A stretch of 64,000 nt of DNA from Thiobacillus sp. SCUT-2 (GCF_035621355.1 NZ_CP141769.1:2418001-2482000), one strand, 5' to 3'; shown: positions 26,590 to 35,960, numbered from the stretch's first letter. Notes: generated by a model not told the origin, from the letters alone. Made by a program: numbers and translations.

Positions 26590-27861
26590 GTGAGCGACAT
26601 CCCGAACAAGCCCCTCGTACAGGACCCGGGCAAGCGTGACTTCATGAAAAAGACCACCGGGCTTTCCGTCGCGGCCGCCCTCATGGCCATGGTGCCGCCC
26701 GGCGTGCGCAGCGGCGCCTGGGCCGCCGGCTCCGATGCCCCGGAGAAACCCAACCTCACCGTCGGCTTCATCCCGCTGACGGACTGCGCCAGCGTGGTGA
26801 TGGCCTCGATCAAGGGCTTCGACAGGAAATACGGCCTCACCCTCACGCCCAGCAAGGAAGCCTCGTGGGCGGCCGTGCGCGACAAGCTGGTGAACGGCGA
26901 GCTCGACGCCGCGCACGCGCTGTACGGCCTGATCTACGGCGTGCAGATGGGCATCGGCGGGCCGAAGAAGGACATGGCGGTGCTCGCCACGATCAACAAC
27001 AACGGCCAGGCGATCTCGCTGTCGAACCAGCTGAAGGCCAAGGGCGTGACCGACGGCGCCTCGCTTGCCAAGCTGGTCGCCGCCGAACCCAAGGAATACA
27101 CCTTCGCCCAGACCTTCCCCACCGGCACCCACGCGATGTGGCTCTATTACTGGCTCGCGGCCTACGGCATCAATCCCTTCACCCAGGCCAAGGTGATCAC
27201 CGTGCCGCCGCCGCAGATGGTCGCGAACATGCGCGTCGACAACATGGACGGCTTCTGCGTCGGCGAGCCGTGGAACGCGCGCGCGATCCGCGACCACGTC
27301 GGCTTCACCGCCGTGACCTCGCAGGACATCTGGAAGGACCACCCGGAAAAGGTGCTCGGCACCACCGCCGAATTCGTGCAGCGCTATCCCAACACCGCGC
27401 GTGCAATGGTCGCGGCGATCCTCGATGCGTCGAAGTACATCGACACGATGAGCAACCGCTCCGAGGTCGCGAAGATCATCTCGGCGAAATCCTACGTCAA
27501 CACCGACTTCGACTCGATCGAGGACCGCATGCTCGGCCAGTATGACAACGGCATCGGCAGGAAGTGGGCGGACGCCAACTACATGAAGTTCTACAACGGC
27601 GGGGCCGTCGGCTTCCCCTACCTGTCCGACGGCATGTGGTTCCTGACCCAGCACAAGCGCTGGGGACTCTTGAAGGAGCACCCGGACTACCTGGCGGTGG
27701 CGAAGAAGGTCAACCGCATCGACATCTACAAGCAGGCCGCCGCGATGACGAAGACGCCACTGCCGAAGTCCGACATGCGTGCAAGCAAGCTGATCGACGG
27801 CGTGGTGTGGGACGGCAGGAACCCCAAGGCCTACGCGGACAGCTTCCGGATCAAGGCCTAA
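26590..27861 (+). CDS. nrtA: Nitrate ABC transporter, substrate-binding protein
   Basis: 423 residues from a GTG with GGGAG upstream; a TTG five codons earlier is possible. The N-terminus (DPGKRDFMKKTTGLSVAAAL) resembles a twin-arginine signal with Lys replacing the first Arg, followed by cleavage near AWA. The body is NrtA/CmpA-like (VGFIPLTDCASVVMA, GTHAMWLYYWLAAYGI, GFCVGEPWNARA). It captures nitrate in the periplasm for NrtB/NrtC. Its relation to NasS means a sensing role cannot be excluded, but the export signal argues for transport. Confidence 0.9.
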   Translation: MSDIPNKPLVQDPGKRDFMKKTTGLSVAAALMAMVPPGVRSGAWAAGSDAPEKPNLTVGFIPLTDCASVVMASIKGFDRKYGLTLTPSKEASWAAVRDKLVNGELDAAHALYGLIYGVQMGIGGPKKDMAVLATINNNGQAISLSNQLKAKGVTDGASLAKLVAAEPKEYTFAQTFPTGTHAMWLYYWLAAYGINPFTQAKVITVPPPQMVANMRVDNMDGFCVGEPWNARAIRDHVGFTAVTSQDIWKDHPEKVLGTTAEFVQRYPNTARAMVAAILDASKYIDTMSNRSEVAKIISAKSYVNTDFDSIEDRMLGQYDNGIGRKWADANYMKFYNGGAVGFPYLSDGMWFLTQHKRWGLLKEHPDYLAVAKKVNRIDIYKQAAAMTKTPLPKSDMRASKLIDGVVWDGRNPKAYADSFRIKA

Positions 27862-27905
27862 ACCCTACGCGCGCCTCGGCACCGCCGGGGCAGAAGGAGC
27901 CTCGC

Positions 27906-28811
27906 ATGAATGCAGTGACACTGAACGAGCGGCGATTGCCCGAGGTGATGGACGCGCCGGAAACCGCGATCATCCCCCCGGAAGCCGCGCCTCTCCACAA
28001 AGCGCCTTACGTCGAAGCCGAATCCGGCAAGCGCCTCACGGAAGCCGTGACCAGCCGAGCCAGGAACGCCATCCCCCCGCTGCTCGGCATGCTGCTGTTC
28101 ATCGGCCTGTGGGGGCTGATCTCCCATAGCGTCAAGAACATTCCGGGGCCTGTCGAAACCTGGCATGCGGCCGTGGCGCTGTTCTCCGATCCGTTCTACG
28201 ACAACGGCCCCAACGACCAGGGCATCGGCTGGAACATCCTCAACTCGCTGACTCGCGTCGGCATGGGCTTCGGCGCCGCCGCCGTGGTGGGCATTCCGCT
28301 CGGCTTCCTGGTCGGTCGCTTCGACTTCCTCAACCGCATGCTGTCGCCGATCATCAGCATCCTGCGGCCGGTGTCGCCGCTGGCCTGGCTGCCGATCGGC
28401 CTGCTGGTGCTGCAGAAGGCCGAGCCGGCATCGATCTGGGTGATCTTCATCTCCAGCATCTGGCCGATGGTGCTGAACACCGCCGCCGGCGTGCAGCGCA
28501 TCCCGCAGGACTACCTGAACGTCGCGCGCGTGTTGAACCTGTCCGAGCTCAGGGTGTTCACCAAGATCCTGTTCCCTGCGGTGCTGCCGCACGTGCTGAC
28601 CGGCGTGCGGCTCGCCATCGGCGTCGCCTGGCTGGTGATCGTCGCCGCCGAGATGCTCACCGGCGGGGTCGGCATCGGCTTCTGGGTGTGGGACGAGTGG
28701 AACAACCTCAACGTCGCCCACATCATCATCGCCATCTTCATCGTCGGCATCGTCGGGCTCTTGCTCGAACAGGGGCTGATGCTGCTGGCGAAGCGGTTTT
28801 CTTATGGGTGA
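27906..28811 (+). CDS. nrtB: Nitrate ABC transporter, permease
   Basis: 301 residues from the ATG at 27906, with AAGGAG upstream. An unusual 55-residue Pro/Glu-rich cytoplasmic N-terminus precedes six membrane helices. The permease EAA-like loop AAGVQRIPQDYLNVARVLNL contacts the ATPase. It is the SsuC/NrtB family. It lies 44 bases after nrtA; the stop codon falls inside a heptamer repeat element. Confidence 0.92.
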   Translation: MNAVTLNERRLPEVMDAPETAIIPPEAAPLHKAPYVEAESGKRLTEAVTSRARNAIPPLLGMLLFIGLWGLISHSVKNIPGPVETWHAAVALFSDPFYDNGPNDQGIGWNILNSLTRVGMGFGAAAVVGIPLGFLVGRFDFLNRMLSPIISILRPVSPLAWLPIGLLVLQKAEPASIWVIFISSIWPMVLNTAAGVQRIPQDYLNVARVLNLSELRVFTKILFPAVLPHVLTGVRLAIGVAWLVIVAAEMLTGGVGIGFWVWDEWNNLNVAHIIIAIFIVGIVGLLLEQGLMLLAKRFSYG

Positions 28812-28869
28812 GCGGTGAGCGGAGGAACCAGTCCACTCACCACTCACCACTCACCACTCACCGCTCACC
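28806..28869. repeat. Intergenic heptamer-type inverted repeat, copy D
   Basis: GGGTGAGCGGTGAGCGG (28806-28822) is mirrored by five CACTCAC/CGCTCAC heptamers (28834-28869). It fills the gap between nrtB and nrtC and includes the nrtB stop. A stable hairpin here could set the ratio of permease to ATPase. Confidence 0.85.
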
Positions 28870-28880
28870 AAGGAACAGAC

Positions 28881-29678
28881 ATGCACTCCTACGTCCAGAT
28901 CGAAAACGCCGGCATGGTGTTCAGCACCAAGAAAGGCAAGTTCACCGCGCTCACGGACATCAATCTCACGGTCGCGGAAGGCGAGTTCATCTCGCTGATC
29001 GGGCATTCCGGCTGCGGCAAGTCCACGCTGCTCAACCTCATCGCCGGGCTGACCGACGCGACCGAAGGCGTGCTGCTGCTTGCCAACAAGGAAATCAAAG
29101 GGCCGGGGCCGGAGCGCGCGGTGGTTTTCCAGAACCATTCCCTGCTGCCCTGGCTCAACGCGTTCGAGAACGTCCACCTCGCGGTGGAGAGGGTCTTCGG
29201 CGCCCGCGAAGGCAGGTCGCAGTTGAAAGCGCGCACCCAGGCCGCGCTCGACCTGGTCGGCCTGTCGCACGCGGCCGCCAGGCTGCCGGGCGAGATTTCG
29301 GGCGGCATGAAGCAGCGCGTCGGCATCGCGCGCGCACTGGCGATGGAGCCGAAGGTGCTGCTGATGGACGAGCCGTTCGGCGCGCTGGACGCGCTGACGC
29401 GCGCCCATCTGCAGGACGAGCTGATGAAGATTGTCGCGGCGACGAGAAGCACGGTCGTCATGGTGACCCACGACGTCGACGAAGCCGTGCTGCTGTCCGA
29501 CCGCATCGTGATGATGACCAACGGGCCCGCGGCCACGATCGGCGACATCCTGTCGATCGACCTGCCCCGCCCGCGCGACCGCCTCGCGCTCGCGCACGAT
29601 CCGGCGTATCACGCGCTGCGCAGCCGGGTGCTGGAATTCCTTTACAGCCGACAGATGCGGCCGCGAGAAGCCGCCTGA
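28881..29678 (+). CDS. nrtC: Nitrate ABC transporter, ATP-binding protein
   Basis: 265 residues from MHSYVQIENAG; the frame upstream runs through the repeat. Walker A GHSGCGKST (about 47-55), Q-loop, signature SGGMKQR, Walker B VLLMDEPFGALD and the H-loop THDVDE are intact. It drives nitrate import with NrtAB. It lacks the extra NrtA-like sensor domain that NrtC of cyanobacteria carries, so it is closer to NrtD or SsuB in length. Confidence 0.92.
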   Translation: MHSYVQIENAGMVFSTKKGKFTALTDINLTVAEGEFISLIGHSGCGKSTLLNLIAGLTDATEGVLLLANKEIKGPGPERAVVFQNHSLLPWLNAFENVHLAVERVFGAREGRSQLKARTQAALDLVGLSHAAARLPGEISGGMKQRVGIARALAMEPKVLLMDEPFGALDALTRAHLQDELMKIVAATRSTVVMVTHDVDEAVLLSDRIVMMTNGPAATIGDILSIDLPRPRDRLALAHDPAYHALRSRVLEFLYSRQMRPREAA

Positions 29679-29702
29679 ACCCGGGCCGAGGCGGATTACG
29701 GT

Positions 29703-30119
29703 TCAGAGCTGGTCCGCCAGCCAGCCGTCGAGAACCGTGCACGCCTCGGGACTGGGCGTGTTGGTAACGGGGCCCAGGATGGGCGCATAGCAGAGATACT
29801 GGTTGCCGGAATCGTCCGACAGGTTCCGCAGCGGCATCCGCCCCAGAATGTCATAGCCCTGCGCATCCATCAGCACGAAATCGTATTCGCCACCGACGCT
29901 GACTTCCAGGTTGCCGCCGTTGCCTTCGCCATATTTCTCCCACCAGGAATCCGGATTGGCGCCGTCGTAATAGGGAGACATGGTCTGGTTGCTGTGCCGA
30001 TGCCAGGACACGATGGTCGGATACTGCATTTCGCTCTCGCGGGCGGCGTCCTTGGCCAGGAGGCTGGCGCGCCGGAAATCGAGATCCTTGCCCCGATAGG
30101 CTACATGAACGTTTTTCAT
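29703..30119 (-). CDS. AF1514-like hypothetical protein
   Basis: 138 residues from MKNVHVAYRGKDLDF, with GGAGGAA upstream. No signal peptide or membrane segment. The middle has a Trp/Tyr/Gly-rich stretch (DSWWEKYGEGNGGNLEVSVGGEYDF) resembling the AF1514 family, which has no known function. It is convergent with nrtC. A 16-bp palindrome lies just upstream of its start. The family call is from memory of the pattern and is tentative. Confidence 0.6.
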   Translation of the reverse strand: MKNVHVAYRGKDLDFRRASLLAKDAARESEMQYPTIVSWHRHSNQTMSPYYDGANPDSWWEKYGEGNGGNLEVSVGGEYDFVLMDAQGYDILGRMPLRNLSDDSGNQYLCYAPILGPVTNTPSPEACTVLDGWLADQL

Positions 30120-30141
30120 GATGGGTTCCTCCAGCAAACTA

Positions 30142-30157
30142 TCTGCCGATCGGCAGA
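30142..30157. promoter_or_regulatory. 16-bp perfect palindrome upstream of the AF1514-like gene
   Basis: TCTGCCGATCGGCAGA is fully symmetric and lies 23 bases before the start codon, inside the likely 5' untranslated region or promoter. It is a probable operator for an unidentified dimeric regulator. Confidence 0.6.
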
Positions 30158-30344
30158 CGAAATCACTCTCCCCTTTTCTAGGCGAATACCGGACAAAAAC
30201 AATCAAGTAATTTTGATGGCCGGTCCGGCACCCCGCAACGCAACGAATGCGGCCGCCCCGCTGCGCGCGGTTGCCCCGCCTTGCAGGTACAGCTAGACTC
30301 TCGGGGTTTCTATCGATGTGTCCCATTCGTGAATTCTCCCGATC

Positions 30345-31121
30345 ATGCCGCGCCGACGTGAGCCCCGCCCCGCGCCTGCGCTGGAACTGAAAACCACGCG
30401 GCTCACCGGCATCCAGATCATCCTCAACAGCGCCGAGCACGCGGCGCTGGAAACCCATCTCACCACGCTGTTCGCCGCGACGCCGGACTTCTTCGACGGC
30501 GAGGCGGCGGTATTCGACTGTGGGCGCCTGCCGGCCGACGCGCCCGCGCCCGACTGGGCGTGGCTCGCGCACGAACTCAAGCGCCGCGGCCTGAACCCGT
30601 TCGCGGTGCAGAACGCCTCGCCCGAACTGGCCGCGGCGGCCGTCGCGGCCGGGCTGCTGGTGCTGAACGACAGCACGCCGGCGGCGTCAGCCGCTGCCGC
30701 CGAACCGGAGCCGGAACCGGCCCCCGAGCCCGAACCGGCGGCGCCCCCCGCGCCGGAAGCGGAACCCGCGCCCGCCCTCCCGGCCGCCGTGCCGACCCGC
30801 ATCATCGACAAGCCGCTGCGCTCGGGCCAGCGCGTCTACGCAGCCGGCGGCGACATCGTCGTGCTGGCCGCGGTGAACCCCGGCGCCGAGGTCATCGCCG
30901 ACGGCAGCATCCACGTGTATGCACCGCTCAAGGGCCGGGCGCTGGCCGGCGCGCGCGGCGACACGGCGGCGCGCATCTTCACCACGCAGCTCGAAGCCGA
31001 ACTGGTTTCGATCGCCGGCGTCTACCGCACCTTCGAGTCCGCGCCGGACGCCGCGGTGGCGAAGAAGCCCGCGCAGATCCGCCTGGCCGACGCCAGCCAG
31101 CTCGTCATCGAACCCCTCTAA
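30345..31121 (+). CDS. minC: Septum site-determining protein MinC
   Basis: 258 residues. The N-terminal FtsZ-inhibiting domain (about 15-110), a long Pro/Glu/Ala linker (about 110-150) and the C-terminal beta-helix that binds MinD ([25 protein letters not shown]) are present. It blocks FtsZ polymerisation away from midcell. First gene of minCDE; minD starts 22 bases later. The linker is longer and more acidic than in E. coli. Confidence 0.96.
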   Translation: MPRRREPRPAPALELKTTRLTGIQIILNSAEHAALETHLTTLFAATPDFFDGEAAVFDCGRLPADAPAPDWAWLAHELKRRGLNPFAVQNASPELAAAAVAAGLLVLNDSTPAASAAAAEPEPEPAPEPEPAAPPAPEAEPAPALPAAVPTRIIDKPLRSGQRVYAAGGDIVVLAAVNPGAEVIADGSIHVYAPLKGRALAGARGDTAARIFTTQLEAELVSIAGVYRTFESAPDAAVAKKPAQIRLADASQLVIEPL

Positions 31122-31143
31122 CCCCAAGCAAAAAGGAAGCTAC

Positions 31144-31959
31144 GTGACCACCATCATCACTGTCACCTCCGGCAAGGGCGGCGTCGGCAAGACGACGACC
31201 AGCGCCTCGATCGCCAGCGGCCTCGCGCTGCGCGGCTTCAAGACGGCCGTGATCGACTTCGACGTGGGCCTCAGGAACCTCGACCTGATCATGGGCTGCG
31301 AGCGCCGCGTGGTGTACGACTTCGTCAACGTCATCCAGGGCGACGCCAACCTGCACCAGGCGCTGATCAAGGACAAGCACTGCGACAACCTGTTCGTGCT
31401 GCCCGCCTCGCAGACGCGCGACAAGGACGCGCTCACCGAGGAAGGCGTGGAGAAGGTGCTGAAGGAACTCGAGCACCAGGGCTTCGACTACATCGTCTGC
31501 GATTCGCCGGCCGGCATCGAGCACGGCGCGGTGATGGCGCTGACCTTCGCCGACCAGGCGATCGTCGTCACCAACCCCGAGGTCTCGTCGGTGCGCGACT
31601 CCGACCGCATCCTCGGCATCATCCAGTCGAAGAGCCGCCGCGCGATCGAGGGCCGCGAGCCGGTCAAGGAGCATCTGCTGGTCACCCGCTATTCGCCCAA
31701 GCGCGCGGCCGAGGGCGAGATGCTGACCTACACCGACATCCAGGAACTGCTGCGGATCCCGCTGCTCGGCGTGATCCCCGAATCCGAAGCCGTGCTGCAG
31801 GCGTCCAACCAGGGCATTCCGGCGATCCACCAGAAGGGCACGCCGGTCGCCGACGCCTACCAGGACGCGATCGGCCGCTTCCTCGGCGAAGACCACCCGC
31901 TGCGCTTCGTCGAATACGAGAAGCCCGGCCTGATCAAGCGCCTGTTCGGAGGCAAGTGA
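31144..31959 (+). CDS. minD: Septum site-determining ATPase MinD
   Basis: 271 residues from a GTG with AAGGAAG upstream. The deviant Walker A motif GKGGVGKT (10-17), the switch segment [11 protein letters not shown] and the C-terminal amphipathic membrane helix ([10 protein letters not shown]) are intact. MinD recruits MinC to the membrane and oscillates under MinE control. minE starts one base after the stop. Confidence 0.97.
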   Translation: MTTIITVTSGKGGVGKTTTSASIASGLALRGFKTAVIDFDVGLRNLDLIMGCERRVVYDFVNVIQGDANLHQALIKDKHCDNLFVLPASQTRDKDALTEEGVEKVLKELEHQGFDYIVCDSPAGIEHGAVMALTFADQAIVVTNPEVSSVRDSDRILGIIQSKSRRAIEGREPVKEHLLVTRYSPKRAAEGEMLTYTDIQELLRIPLLGVIPESEAVLQASNQGIPAIHQKGTPVADAYQDAIGRFLGEDHPLRFVEYEKPGLIKRLFGGK

Positions 31960-31960
31960 C

Positions 31961-32215
31961 ATGTCCTGGCTCTCCCTCATTTTCGGCGAAAAGAAATCCA
32001 CCGCCTCGGTCGCCAAGGAACGCCTGCAGCTCATCATCGCGCACGAACGCGCCGGCCTGTCCGGGCCGGAGTTCCTGCCCGACCTGCAGAAAGACCTGGT
32101 CGCGGTGATTTCCAAGTACTTCCCGGTGAACCCCGACGACATCAAGGTCGGACTCGAGAAGCAGGGCAACTACGAAGTGCTCGAAGTCAACATCGTGCTG
32201 CCCGAAGGCCGCTGA
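31961..32215 (+). CDS. minE: Cell division topological specificity factor MinE
   Basis: 84 residues. The N-terminal MinD-binding region (about 1-32, [20 protein letters not shown]) and the C-terminal dimerising domain are present. It stimulates MinD ATPase activity and restricts MinCD to the poles. It ends minCDE; pagL follows after 101 bases. Confidence 0.96.
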   Translation: MSWLSLIFGEKKSTASVAKERLQLIIAHERAGLSGPEFLPDLQKDLVAVISKYFPVNPDDIKVGLEKQGNYEVLEVNIVLPEGR

Positions 32216-32316
32216 GCCAGACCGGCGGCCGTACCGCTTCCTATATTGAACGACAGGGCGTGCCGGTCCGCGACGGGACTGCGCATGTCCGATCGTTTCA
32301 AACCCGGGAGACCGCC

Positions 32317-32886
32317 ATGGACCGCCTTCGCCTGCCCGCCCCCTCCGCCCGCGCCGGACTCGCCGCCGCGAGCCTCGTCCTCGGATGCGGCCTCGCCGCG
32401 CCCGCCCTTGCCGACGCGTCCGCCCGCGACAAGGAATTCACCGTGATCGCGGGCGCCGACGGCGATTACGAGCGCGCCGGCCTGAGCCTGCGGTTCGCGC
32501 CGGTCTGGACGGACACCTGGGGCCGCTGGAGGGCCGACGTCCGCCCCGAGCTGGAGCTGAGCCACCTGCGCTACACCGGCTCCCAGGCCGGGCCCGACAC
32601 CCTGAACCTGGGCGGCGCGATCGCCCGCCTGCACCTCGCCCACGGCGAGGGCCGCATCCGCCCCTACGTCGAAGGCGGACTGGGCGTCGCGCTGTTCAGC
32701 CGCGACCGCCTCGGCGGCAAGGGCTTTTCCACCGACTTCCAGTTCTCCGAGCATGTCGGCTTCGGCGCCGAGCTGACGGGGCGAGGCTTTCTCGGCCTGC
32801 AGTACTCGCATTACTCCAACGCCGACATCGAGAAGCCGAACGACGGCCTCGATCTCGTGCAGGTCGTGCTCGGCGCGCGCTTTTAG
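32317..32886 (+). CDS. pagL: Lipid A 3-O-deacylase-like outer membrane protein (PagL family)
   Basis: 189 residues from MDRLRLPAPS with GGGAG upstream. A signal peptide ends near residue 33 (ALADA), followed by an eight-stranded barrel. The catalytic motif HYSNADIEKPNDGLD gives His165 and Ser167; the acid at the expected distance is Asp179 rather than the Glu of the Pseudomonas enzyme. PagL removes the 3-linked acyl chain of lipid A in the outer membrane. It stands alone between minE and nirD. Confidence 0.85.
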   Translation: MDRLRLPAPSARAGLAAASLVLGCGLAAPALADASARDKEFTVIAGADGDYERAGLSLRFAPVWTDTWGRWRADVRPELELSHLRYTGSQAGPDTLNLGGAIARLHLAHGEGRIRPYVEGGLGVALFSRDRLGGKGFSTDFQFSEHVGFGAELTGRGFLGLQYSHYSNADIEKPNDGLDLVQVVLGARF

Positions 32887-32919
32887 CGCGCCGGACCCCG
32901 CACCACCCGGCGGACAGGC

Positions 32920-33252
32920 TCAGGCGGCGGCCGCTTCGATGGCGCCGACGTCGAGCCACACGCGCCCGGCCTCGACCCGGACCGGCAACGCCCGCGCGCA
33001 GCCTTCGTCGGGCGCGAGCGCGCAGCCGGTATCGAGTGCGACGTTCCAGTTGTGCATCGGGCAGGCCACCCTGCGGCCGTGCACGATGCCCTGCGACAGT
33101 GGCCCGCCCTTGTGCGGGCAGCGGTCCTCCAGCGCGAACACCGCGTCGTCGGCGGTACGGAAGACGGCGACGTCGACCATGCCGTGACGCACGACCCGGG
33201 CCCCCTGGCGTGGAATGTCGCTGACATCCAGGATGTCGATCCAGTTGTTCAT
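32920..33252 (-). CDS. nirD: Assimilatory nitrite reductase small subunit (Rieske type)
   Basis: 110 residues from the ATG at 33252, which has AAGGA upstream; an ATG at 33267 overlaps the nirB stop (ATGA) and would add five residues. The Rieske ligands are present as CPHKG (Cys45, His47) and CPMHNW (Cys64, His67), so unlike some NirD proteins it should bind a 2Fe-2S cluster. It partners NirB in NADH-dependent reduction of nitrite to ammonium. Confidence 0.93.
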   Translation of the reverse strand: MNNWIDILDVSDIPRQGARVVRHGMVDVAVFRTADDAVFALEDRCPHKGGPLSQGIVHGRRVACPMHNWNVALDTGCALAPDEGCARALPVRVEAGRVWLDVGAIEAAAA

Positions 33253-33263
33253 CGTGATTTCCT

Positions 33264-35720
33264 TCATGCGCTGACGGTTTCGAATTCGTGCCTGAGCTTG
33301 CCCTCCGCGGCGCGCTCGACCCAGGGGTCGCGCTCGACGGAAAGCGCGAACAGCAGCCGCTCGTACAAGGCACGGCGGCCGTCGGCGTCGTCGACGACCT
33401 TCTGCTTCACGTAGTCGAGGCCGACGCGCTCGAGGTAATGCACCGTGCGGTCGAGGTAGCGCGCCTCCTCGCGGTAGAGCTGCAGGAAGGCGCCGGCATG
33501 CTCGATCACCTCGTCAGGCGTCTTCACCTTGACCAGGAATTGCGCGACCTCGGTCTTGATGCCGCCGTTGCCGCCGACGTAGATCTCCCAGCCGGAGTCG
33601 ACGCCGATGATGCCGACGTCCTTGATCGCGACTTCGGCACAGTTGCGCGGGCAGCCGGACACGGCGAGCTTGACCTTGTGCGGCGCCCACATCTTGAAGA
33701 ACACCTTCTCCAGGTCGATCCCCATGCGCGTCGAGTCCTGCGTACCGAAGCGGCACCACTCGGATCCGACGCAGGTCTTCACCGTGCGCAATGCCTTGCC
33801 GTAGGCATGACCCGACGGCATGTCGAGGTCCGCCCATACCTTGGGCAGGTCCGCCTTCTTCACCCCAAGCAGGTCGATGCGCTGGCCGCCGGTGATCTTG
33901 ACGGTCGGGATCGCGTACTTCTCGGCGACCTCGGCGATGCGGCGCAGCTCGGCCGGCGTGGTCTGCCCGCCCCACATCCGCGGTACCACCGAGTAGCTGC
34001 CGTCGCGCTGGATGTTGGCGTGGGCGCGCTCGTTGATGAAGCGCGCCTGCGGATCGTCTTCCGCCTCGCCGGGCCAGCTCGAGATCAGGTAGTAGTTGAG
34101 CGCCGGCCGGCACGACGCGCAGCCGTCCGGGGTGCGCCATTCCATGAACTGCATGACCTGCGGGATCGTCAGCAGCCTGTTGTCGACGATCGCCGCGCGC
34201 ACCGCCTCGTGGGTATGCTCGGTGCAGCCGCACATCGCTTTCGTCTTCGGTGCCGGCGAATAGTCGCCCCCCGCCGTGGCCGCGAGGATCTGCTCGACCA
34301 GCCCGGTGCAGGAGCCGCACGACGACGACGCCTTGGTGTGCTTCCTCACGTCCTCCAGCGTGAACAGCCCCTTCTCGCGGATCGCCTTGACGATGTCGCC
34401 CTTGCAGACGCCGTTGCAGCCGCATACCTCCATGTCGTCGGTCATCGCCGCGGCCTTGTTGATCCCCTGGTGGCCGAGGTTGCCGCAGTGGTCCTGGCCG
34501 AACATCAGGTGGTCGCGCAGTTCGGACACGTCCCTGCCGTCGCGCAGCAGGGAGAAATACCAGGCGCCGTCGACGGTATCGCCGACCATCACGCCGCCGA
34601 CCAGCTTGTTGTCCTTGAGGACGAGCTTCTTGTAGACGCCGCCGATCGGGTCGGAATAGAGGATGGCCTCGGTGCCCTCGCCGCCGGCGAAGTCGCCGGC
34701 CGAAAACAGGTCGATCCCCGTCACCTTCAGCTTGGTCGAGGTGACCGAGCCCTGGTAGCGGCCGATGCCATGCAGCGCCAGGTGGTTGGCGCACACCTTG
34801 GCCTGCTCGAACAGCGGCGCGACCAGCCCGTAGGCGACGCCGCGGTGCGCGGCGCATTCGCCGATGGCATAGATGCGCGGATCGAAGGTCTGCATCGTGT
34901 CGTTCACCACGATGCCGCGGCTGCAGTGCAGGCCGGCCGATTCGGCGAGCGCCGTGCTGGGGCGGATGCCGACCGCCATTACCACGAGGTCCGCCGGGAT
35001 GGCCTCGCCCTCCTTGAAGCGGACCGCCGCGACGCGCCCTCCTGGTCCAGCGACCAGCTCGGTGGTCTGCTTCTGCAGCAGGAACCGCAACCCCTTCTCC
35101 TCGAGGCTCTGCTGCAGCAGGCGCGCGGCCGGCTCGTCGAGCTGGCGCTCCATCAGCCACGGCCCGAGGTGCACCACGGTCACGTCCATGCCGCGCTTCA
35201 TCAGGCCGTTGGCGGCTTCCAGCCCCAGCAAGCCGCCGCCGATGACGACGGCGTGGCGGTGCTGGGTCGACGCGCGGATCATCGCCTCGACATCGGCGAT
35301 GTCGCGGAAACCGATCACGCCTTCGAGGTCGGCGCCGGGCACCGGCAGGATGAAGGGGTCGGACCCGGTCGCGAGCAGCAGGCGATCGTACGCCGCGCGC
35401 GTGCCGTCGTCGGCTTCGACCCGGCGCGCGGCGCGGTCGATCTGCACGACCTTCTTGCCGAGGTGCAGCGTGATGCCGTGCTCGCGGTACCAGTCGAGCG
35501 GATTCAGCACGATGTCGTCGACGGTCTGCTCTCCCGCCAGCACCGGCGACAGCAGGATGCGGTTGTAGTTGGGATGCGGCTCGGCGCCGAACACCGTGAT
35601 GTCGTAAAGATCGGGGGCGAGCTTCAGCAGCTCTTCCAGCGTGCGAACGCCGGCCATGCCGTTGCCGACCATGACGAGCTTCATCCTGGGACCGCGCCCC
35701 ATTGGCATACTCATGTCCAT
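33264..35720 (-). CDS. nirB: Assimilatory NAD(P)H-nitrite reductase large subunit
   Basis: About 818 residues. The N-terminal FAD/NAD-binding reductase module (VGNGMAGVRTLEEL; VIGGGLLGLEAANG) is followed by two BFD-like 2Fe-2S regions (CGCNGVCKGD; CGCTEHTHE) and the sirohaem/4Fe-4S nitrite reductase module with CVGSEWCRFGTQDS and SGCPRNCAEVAIKD. It reduces nitrite to ammonium. The start at 35720 follows GGAG by seven bases; internal ATGs at 35714 and 35684 are alternatives. It has its own sigma54 promoter and NtrC site, although nasA lies upstream on the same strand. Confidence 0.95.
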   Translation of the reverse strand: MDMSMPMGRGPRMKLVMVGNGMAGVRTLEELLKLAPDLYDITVFGAEPHPNYNRILLSPVLAGEQTVDDIVLNPLDWYREHGITLHLGKKVVQIDRAARRVEADDGTRAAYDRLLLATGSDPFILPVPGADLEGVIGFRDIADVEAMIRASTQHRHAVVIGGGLLGLEAANGLMKRGMDVTVVHLGPWLMERQLDEPAARLLQQSLEEKGLRFLLQKQTTELVAGPGGRVAAVRFKEGEAIPADLVVMAVGIRPSTALAESAGLHCSRGIVVNDTMQTFDPRIYAIGECAAHRGVAYGLVAPLFEQAKVCANHLALHGIGRYQGSVTSTKLKVTGIDLFSAGDFAGGEGTEAILYSDPIGGVYKKLVLKDNKLVGGVMVGDTVDGAWYFSLLRDGRDVSELRDHLMFGQDHCGNLGHQGINKAAAMTDDMEVCGCNGVCKGDIVKAIREKGLFTLEDVRKHTKASSSCGSCTGLVEQILAATAGGDYSPAPKTKAMCGCTEHTHEAVRAAIVDNRLLTIPQVMQFMEWRTPDGCASCRPALNYYLISSWPGEAEDDPQARFINERAHANIQRDGSYSVVPRMWGGQTTPAELRRIAEVAEKYAIPTVKITGGQRIDLLGVKKADLPKVWADLDMPSGHAYGKALRTVKTCVGSEWCRFGTQDSTRMGIDLEKVFFKMWAPHKVKLAVSGCPRNCAEVAIKDVGIIGVDSGWEIYVGGNGGIKTEVAQFLVKVKTPDEVIEHAGAFLQLYREEARYLDRTVHYLERVGLDYVKQKVVDDADGRRALYERLLFALSVERDPWVERAAEGKLRHEFETVSA

Positions 35721-35796
35721 TTCACCACTCCAGGCAGAGGATTCGAAAGTGATGACCGAGATACGCCGTTGCATTCGGCCTGCTTGCCCCATCCCG

Positions 35797-35812
35797 AGCA
35801 AGCGTCATGCCA
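35797..35812 (-). promoter_or_regulatory. Sigma54 promoter of nirBD
   Basis: On the minus strand TGGCATG-ACGC-TTGCT keeps GG and GC ten bases apart with a single change from the consensus. Transcription would start near 35786, leaving a 66-base leader before nirB. Confidence 0.85.
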
Positions 35813-35890
35813 CCGGGACGAGTCGGGGGGACCGCCCTGGATCTGACGGGGCATCAGGGCGCCCGCCCGCCGGTCCTCCGCCACCGTGCC

Positions 35891-35905
35891 GCACCACCAC
35901 GGTGC
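35891..35905. promoter_or_regulatory. NtrC-binding palindrome upstream of nirB
   Basis: GCACC-ACCAC-GGTGC is a perfect match to the NtrC dyad GCACC-N5-GGTGC. Its centre lies about 112 bases upstream of the predicted nirB start, the normal enhancer distance. It predicts activation of nirBD under nitrogen limitation. Confidence 0.85.
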
Positions 35906-35960
35906 AGCGGGCGGCGGCATGCACCGGTTTGCGCCGCCCCCCGTGCGGGTCGCGGGCCGG

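Noticed and set aside
28834-28869. Short CACTCAC repeats as a CRISPR-like or minisatellite array
   Set aside because: The heptamers are one arm of an inverted repeat shared by four gaps, which fits a palindromic intergenic element better.
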